Positions 63,934-64,000 of a stretch of 64,000 bases of DNA are shown here, piece after piece. The stretch lies in the NCBI RefSeq assembly GCF_028502605.1, contig NC_079233.1, forward strand, positions 2,170,001-2,234,000, written 5' to 3'. The position numbers and the translations under genes were made by a program. Position 1 is the stretch's first letter; each line of letters begins with the position of its first letter. The notes below the pieces were generated by a model that had not been told where the DNA came from, searched no databases, and worked only from the letters and a program-made list of their open reading frames with translations. This DNA comes from Trichoderma breve. Its lineage: Eukaryota; Ascomycota; Sordariomycetes; Hypocreales; Hypocreaceae.

Positions 63934-64000
63934 ATGGCGTTCCGCTCGTCTTTCCGTCGCATTGCCCTGGCCCGCCCCGCTACCGTTGCGCGTGGCTTTC
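63934..64000 (+). CDS. Mitochondrial-targeted protein, 5' end only
   Basis: Starts at an ACAATGG context and reads MAFRSSFRRIALARPATVAR before the window ends. The leader is Arg/Ser/Ala-rich, without acidic residues, and typical of a mitochondrial presequence. Only 22 codons are visible, so the mature product cannot be named; nuclear-encoded respiratory-chain subunits often begin this way. Confidence 0.6.
   Translation, partial: MAFRSSFRRIALARPATVARGF

Overview
The window reads as nuclear DNA of a filamentous ascomycete. Coding exons are split by short introns (about 50-80 nt, GTAAGT-like donors, CTAAC/CTGAC-like branch sites). The gene set includes a Zn2Cys6 regulator, an NB-ARC/TPR STAND protein, a Sro7/tomosyn relative, an Argonaute, RNA14, ASF1, a RasGAP and a CorA-like protein. 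A Sordariomycete, perhaps Hypocreales, is my best guess, but that is inference. No rRNA, tRNA, CRISPR or intact transposon was recognised.

Layout. (1) 1-5 kb: RPA34.5-like Pol I subunit (minus, cut by the left edge) and GRC3 (plus) diverge from a 453-bp intergenic promoter; both names point to ribosome biogenesis. (2) 5.3-8.1 kb: an eight-exon aromatic FAD monooxygenase, followed 2 kb on by a Zn2Cys6 transcription factor (10.0-12.9 kb) in the same orientation. (3) 13.6-16.0 kb: an NB-ARC/TPR STAND gene (minus) whose P-loop is interrupted by 67 nt, a frameshift and a stop. (4) 16-35 kb: a gene-poor block. It holds a diverged, collinear segmental duplication (about 16.95-19.16 kb and 25.25-27.69 kb). 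Each copy carries a small two-exon gene with the same first-exon length, intron position and phase, TATA box and C-terminus, but a completely different repetitive middle. A further two-exon small gene lies at 34.4-34.7 kb. (5) 35.8-59.3 kb: conserved housekeeping genes: a GPI-anchored cupredoxin, Sro7/tomosyn-like protein, Argonaute, RNA14, ASF1, CorA-like membrane protein and RasGAP. (6) 59.3-63.9 kb: a long gene-free stretch rich in the palindromic GTACGAGTAC/TACGGAGTA motif, then the first 22 codons of a mitochondrial-targeted protein at the right edge.

The multi-exon models were assembled by hand from splice signals and frame continuity. For each complete model the exon lengths sum to a multiple of three. 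The best candidate for something undescribed is the paired small-gene family inside the segmental duplication.
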